64,000 nt of DNA from Impatiens glandulifera (Eukaryota; Streptophyta; Magnoliopsida; Ericales; Balsaminaceae), in assembly GCF_907164915.1 (NCBI RefSeq), contig NC_061864.1, positions 21,116,484 to 21,180,483 of the forward strand. Direction: 5' to 3'. The notes under the pieces are model-generated. The model was not told where the DNA came from and did no database searches. It saw only the letters and a list, made by a program, of their open reading frames with translations. Positions 59,605-64,000 of this stretch are shown here, piece after piece. The position numbers and the translations under genes were made by a program. Each line of letters begins with the position of its first letter. Position 1 is the stretch's first letter.

Positions 59605-59611
<7 letters not shown>

Positions 59612-61744
59612 GAGAGATGACATGGATTATATTTGATGATGAGTGGATTAATATGGTGATGGATGACTTTAAACGTTATTATATATAACAAAAACAACGT
59701 TAAATTAGAGGAGTAAGACGATTATTAGATTGTCCTAATTATTGAAGCCCCTCATATTCAGACCATAAATATCATCGATGAAAAAGATGATGAAGACGAT
59801 AAAAACGATAATGATGATGGCGACGATAACGATGTAAGTATTGTTTATTTCAACTTTGTAAATATGAATTTTATTTATCCTTGTAATGTAGGGACATTGT
59901 GCTAGTATTATTTAATATTTTAATTTTTGTTTACTTGTTTATTTGTATAATCGGTAAATATATTTATCTTATAAAATAAAATGAGAATTAAATCAAATAT
60001 AAAATAATTTATAGGTTTATATACTAGTCTTATAAATAGGGTATATAAAATAATTTGTTTATAGAACTCATTATACAATGCAGCTTATGATAGAGATAGG
60101 ATCCTCTGCTCAGATGGTTCTTTGTTCCCTTCACATAGTGTGAGGGAAAAAATAATTATTTTAATTTTTTTACTGTTTTGTTACTTTTGTGAGAGGAAAC
60201 AAAAAAAACATCCAGAATAGACAATTCTGCAGATTCTGAAGTGTTATCCATTGTTAAATATAAATGAGAGATAGTATATACAATGAAAATTCAAAATTAT
60301 AATATAAAAATATTACCTTATTTATTTTATTCTATAGAATACTTCACCTCTTATAAAATATTTGATTTTTTAAAATAATATTAAAGAAAAGACTAGTATC
60401 TCTCACCATTTATATTTCTTCTATCTTTTATTTTTTCTCTTCTATCTTTCACTTATTTCAATCAATCAATTATGTTGAAAATTTCCCATATACTTCTTTT
60501 GGTTATAGACTACACCAATGTTGTATGAGAATTATATATTACTAGGTAAGATAATGTGTTGCACAGTTATAATTATAAAATAAAGATAAATAAAAAATAA
60601 ATTTTATAAAATTATTTTATTCATAAATAATTATAAAAAAATAATTTAAAATACTTTAAAATATTAAGTATACTTTAAAATATATCTTTATTTATGATTC
60701 ACATTTTAAAAAAATAATTAGAATGTTAACATAATTTTCAAAATCATAATATACTTATATTTAAGACTTTTTAATGTGAATCAATAATTGATGTCTTAAC
60801 CCGACTTTTAACATTTGAGCTAACATAATTAGTTTAGTTGAGTAATTTTTTTTTTTAAGAATAAAATAACATATTTTTAAATATAAAAATAATCATTATT
60901 CTTCAAATATTCGAACTTTTGATATATATATATATATAATATGATTAAAGATAAAAAAAAATATATATAAATTAATTATAAGAGATAAGACAATCTACAT
61001 AATGATTAAGAGTAAATTTAGGAGACAAAATCAATATGATGAATGACTTGTATCAAAGCTCTAATTTTATGGCATGTTACAGAAGTCAAAAATGTATCAT
61101 AGACTATGCTAGGTATAGAATCATATGTATAGCTCGAAACTCATTTATTTTCTCATAAATAAATATATATTATTATATATTTGTTATTTTTGTGTATCTC
61201 TATACATTTATTCTCATGACAGTGTAAAATTTATATTCTCTAAACATGTCTTCATTTTTATGTTAATTACTTAACTTTTTTTTTAAATTCACAGATAAAA
61301 ATATAAACAAAATATTATTTATATATAAAAGTTTATGAAGAGAACTAATATTATTTAAATTTAATTAATTTTGAATTGGTTTAAATTTTACAAAAATTAG
61401 TTTTAATTAAAATTTAATGTTAATATATATTTTTAAATTTATCAAATATCTAAAAATATAAAATTCCATTTATATAAGTTTGAAATTTATTTTTTCAAAT
61501 ATTAAGTTTTGGATAATTTTACCAATTAAATTATATAAAATTCTACTTTGATATGATATTACTCAGTGTTGATTTACTTATTTAGAAAATAAAATATTAA
61601 GAAAACACATGTTGAGTTTATTTGCGTTTTTTATAATTATATCAATTTTGACTATTTAGTAAAAATTGACATTTAACAACAAAAAATATTAATAAATAAG
61701 TAAATAAAATTAATATAATTAATTAATTATTAAATATATAATTA
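59605..61744. other. AT-rich region with Asp-rich exon-like segment (copy 2)
   Basis: Includes the counterpart of 28480-28571 near 59740-59832, again ending in GTAAGT. The remainder is AT-rich without a gene. Confidence 0.5.
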
Positions 61745-61993
61745 GACTGGGTAACTCGAGCATCAACTCCTGGAACTCCTTCACATACTCTTTGATGGTC
61801 CCTTTGTGCACAAGTTGACTTAACATTTTTCTAGCCTCGTACTTGGCATTCTCTGGAAAATTTGGCGTTTGAACTCAGTTTTGAAGTCTTCCCATGTTTC
61901 CATCATCAACGTCCCTCGTTCAATATCTCTTTCTCGCCTCCTCCACCACAACAGTGACATCTCTTGTAGGAAGAAATGTGTCATCTCCAACTT
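61745..61993 (-). pseudogene. Ty3-type retrotransposon gag fragment (copy 2)
   Basis: Minus strand has EMSLLWWRRRE and ERGTLMMETWEDFKTEFKRQ in one frame, then a single shift to the PENAEYEA...KEYVKEFQELM block. It is less damaged than copy 1. No LTR or pol nearby. Confidence 0.7.
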
Positions 61994-62500
61994 GTCATGA
62001 ATAATAAATAAGTCTCAAATTTTCTTTATCATTTTAAAACTTAACATGATTAGTTAAATATATTTTCAAACATATATAATTTTTAAATATTTTTTTATTA
62101 TTTATATTAAGTTGTTTTTGTTTTTTTTAATTCTTTTTAAGAATTTTTATTTTATTTTATTTATTTAATAATATATTAATATATATATATATATAATTAT
62201 TAATTTTATATTAAATAATAACATTAATTATTAATTTTATTTAATAAAATTTTTTTTATAGTATAATACTTTAGTAAAATTAAACAAGACAACTATAAAT
62301 TAAAATAACAATTTTTTATTAAAAATTTAAAATATGTCAAAATATATTTTTTTAATTTTATTATTTAATAATATATATTACATTATATATATATAAATAA
62401 TTAATAATTTTAAAAGATAAATATTAAAAGATAAAAAAAATAAGTTAAATATATTTGAAAAAAAATAATATAAATAATTTTTAATTTTAAAAATATTAAT
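61994..62500. other. AT-rich right end of unit 2
   Basis: Same as 30753-31267; ends at the junction with unit 3. No gene seen. Confidence 0.6.
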
Positions 62501-64000
62501 ATGGAATCATAACGAACAAATTGTAATAATGCATAATATTGAAATTATTCATTATTTTGTCAACGCATAATATCTTGTTTAGACGAAACATTTGCTTACG
62601 TCCTAACATAATAAAAAAAACTCTATTATGGGAATAATTCTCTATAATGTATAATTTCTTTCTATATCTAATTAGACATATCAAAATCACTAGTTCGTGA
62701 ATTAAACATTTATTTAATTATAACATTCCTACTCATAGCAATGAAACTTCAAAATAATCGTAGTGAGACTATTTACACTACACCAAGTACCGTCCTAAAA
62801 AGTGATCGATGATTCATCGTCACGATTAATCTAGACTATTTGTGAAAACTCTTTCATATAAATATTTTTTTATAGCTCACTGAATGGTTAGACATTTTGG
62901 TGAATTAATTGGATAAATTTTGACTATACTTACGTCTAATTATCAATTATCAATTATCAATGCCCAAAAACCAACCAAATATATTTTTTTAATATTTTAT
63001 TTATTGAAATAAAAGTAACATTAATAAAACTTTATTATAAATAAATGTATAAAGATATAATTATAAAAGAATATAATAAAAATATAGTGTTTTATAATAA
63101 ATTAAACATATATAAAAGACAAGGTATTAAGTATACAATTTTAAAAATAAATTAAGAGAAAATTGTAGTTTATTTTCTAAATAAAATAAAACTTAAATAT
63201 TAATATTAATTACAAACTAAAATAATAAAAATTGGTTGAATTGATAAACTGTGATAAAAGTTTTATGTTTTTTTCAAAAATATTTAATTATTCATATTTG
63301 AAAAAAATAATTTTAAATAATACTAAAAGGACAAAAATAAAGTCCACATTCTTAAAGAAGAAAATTATTTGAAAGAGAGAGGAGAGGAGTTTATGATTTT
63401 TAAATTATTTATTAGGATTAATTAATTGTTGACCCCACTATATCATTATAAGTGGATCAGTTATTTTAGATTTCATTTGTCTTAATGCCACATGAATATC
63501 ATTTTATTTCGTGACTTACAATTAAGAATTATAATATAAATATAATAGATTAATTAGTTTTAAATTTGAAATAAACTAATTTTTAATAAACTAATATTCA
63601 TATAAAAGACTAGGAACTTGCATGAGAGAAATTCATAGTGAATTGAATGAGATATTAGTCGGTCTTCACTCTTCAACTTTGAAAAGTTGGTCAATATTAT
63701 GAATTTTTAATTAAACATTTTTTATTTTTTTATTTATGGAAAGTGGAGATCAAGTTGTTAACAAGGAGTTGCAAGTTAAGTTCCATGAAATTGCCTCACA
63801 ATGTGAACTAATTCCTTCTGACTTGTTTGATACTTTTTTTAAGTAAATTATATTATTTGTCCATAAAATTAATTTATATATTATGCATACAAATTCAATA
63901 ACATAATGACTTAAGATGTTCTAAATAAGAATTGATCCGCAAATTTAGTCTCTTAGACACCAACTTTTGTAGCTTGAACTACTCTAGTGAATCATCTAGC
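62501..64000. repeat. Tandem segmental duplication unit 3, first 1.5 kb
   Basis: Aligns with 31268 onward and 1544 onward. It shares with unit 2, against unit 1, the form gagagaggagaggag, the extra agattaattag, and ggagatcaagttg. The P450 start would lie about 490 bp beyond the window edge if the unit continues as before. No gene within this piece. Confidence 0.9.

Larger units (their letters stand above)
31268..62500. repeat. Tandem segmental duplication unit 2 (~31.2 kb)
   Basis: Same order as unit 1. Extra here: a 1,066-bp element at 43650-44715, about 0.65 kb at 54405-55085, a long TA expansion at 59523-59604 and a 101-bp tandem doubling near 59223. Missing here: about 240 bp of P450 intron 1, one 82-bp hairpin unit and about 70 bp near 58042. 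Confidence 0.95.

Noticed and set aside
59515..59697. 60-codon minus-strand frame
   Set aside because: It is the translation of a TA microsatellite (alternating Tyr and Ile).
1544..62500. The duplication could be an assembly artefact from two haplotypes placed in tandem
   Set aside because: A third unit start is present, both internal junctions have the same sequence, and the units differ by many independent indels. Long reads would still be the decisive test.

Overview
The window is nuclear DNA of a flowering plant, most likely a eudicot. The evidence is an intron-bearing A-type cytochrome P450 gene with plant splice sites, very AT-rich intergenic DNA, and a dense mix of plant transposon families (CACTA/En-Spm, hAT-like, Mutator-like, Copia- and Ty3-type fragments, tRNA-derived SINE-like pieces). 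I cannot name the species.

The dominant structure is a large tandem segmental duplication. After about 1.5 kb of unique left flank (1-1543), a unit of about 29.7 kb (1544-31267) is followed by a second of about 31.2 kb (31268-62500). A third starts at 62501 and runs off the window, so at least three units exist. Both complete units have the same order: an AT-rich promoter region; a three-exon P450 gene of 506 codons (CYP92A-like, 3511-5909 and 33255-35429); a hAT-like non-autonomous element; a degenerate tandem array interrupted by an 11.4-12.4 kb CACTA element; a Copia LTR remnant; a 296-bp tandem repeat with tRNA-like heads; a captured small heat-shock-protein fragment; a broken RPA70-like gene; AT-rich DNA with unrecognised short ORFs; and a Ty3-type gag fragment.

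The P450 copies are the only genes that look functional. All splice sites and catalytic motifs are intact. By eye the copies differ at 23 of 1521 coding bases, only 5 of which change an amino acid, which suggests both have been under protein-level constraint. The window therefore looks like a local P450 gene amplification, with a third copy expected just past the right edge.

The CACTA element is the most unusual part. It carries a TNPD-like gene (broken differently in the two copies), a six-exon TNPA-like gene (open in copy 1 apart from one splice site, with two stops in copy 2), and at its other end a separate 93-codon gene joining the first ~25 residues and the C-terminal coiled coil of the TNPA-like protein without its central region. 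It also contains long inverted repeats and an array of 10-11 hairpin units of about 82 bp, in which some units carry the hairpin centre in inverted orientation. A 1,066-bp element with long inverted ends and a perfect 9-bp target duplication entered the copy 2 CACTA element after the segmental duplication. All identifications come from motif recognition by eye; no database search was run.
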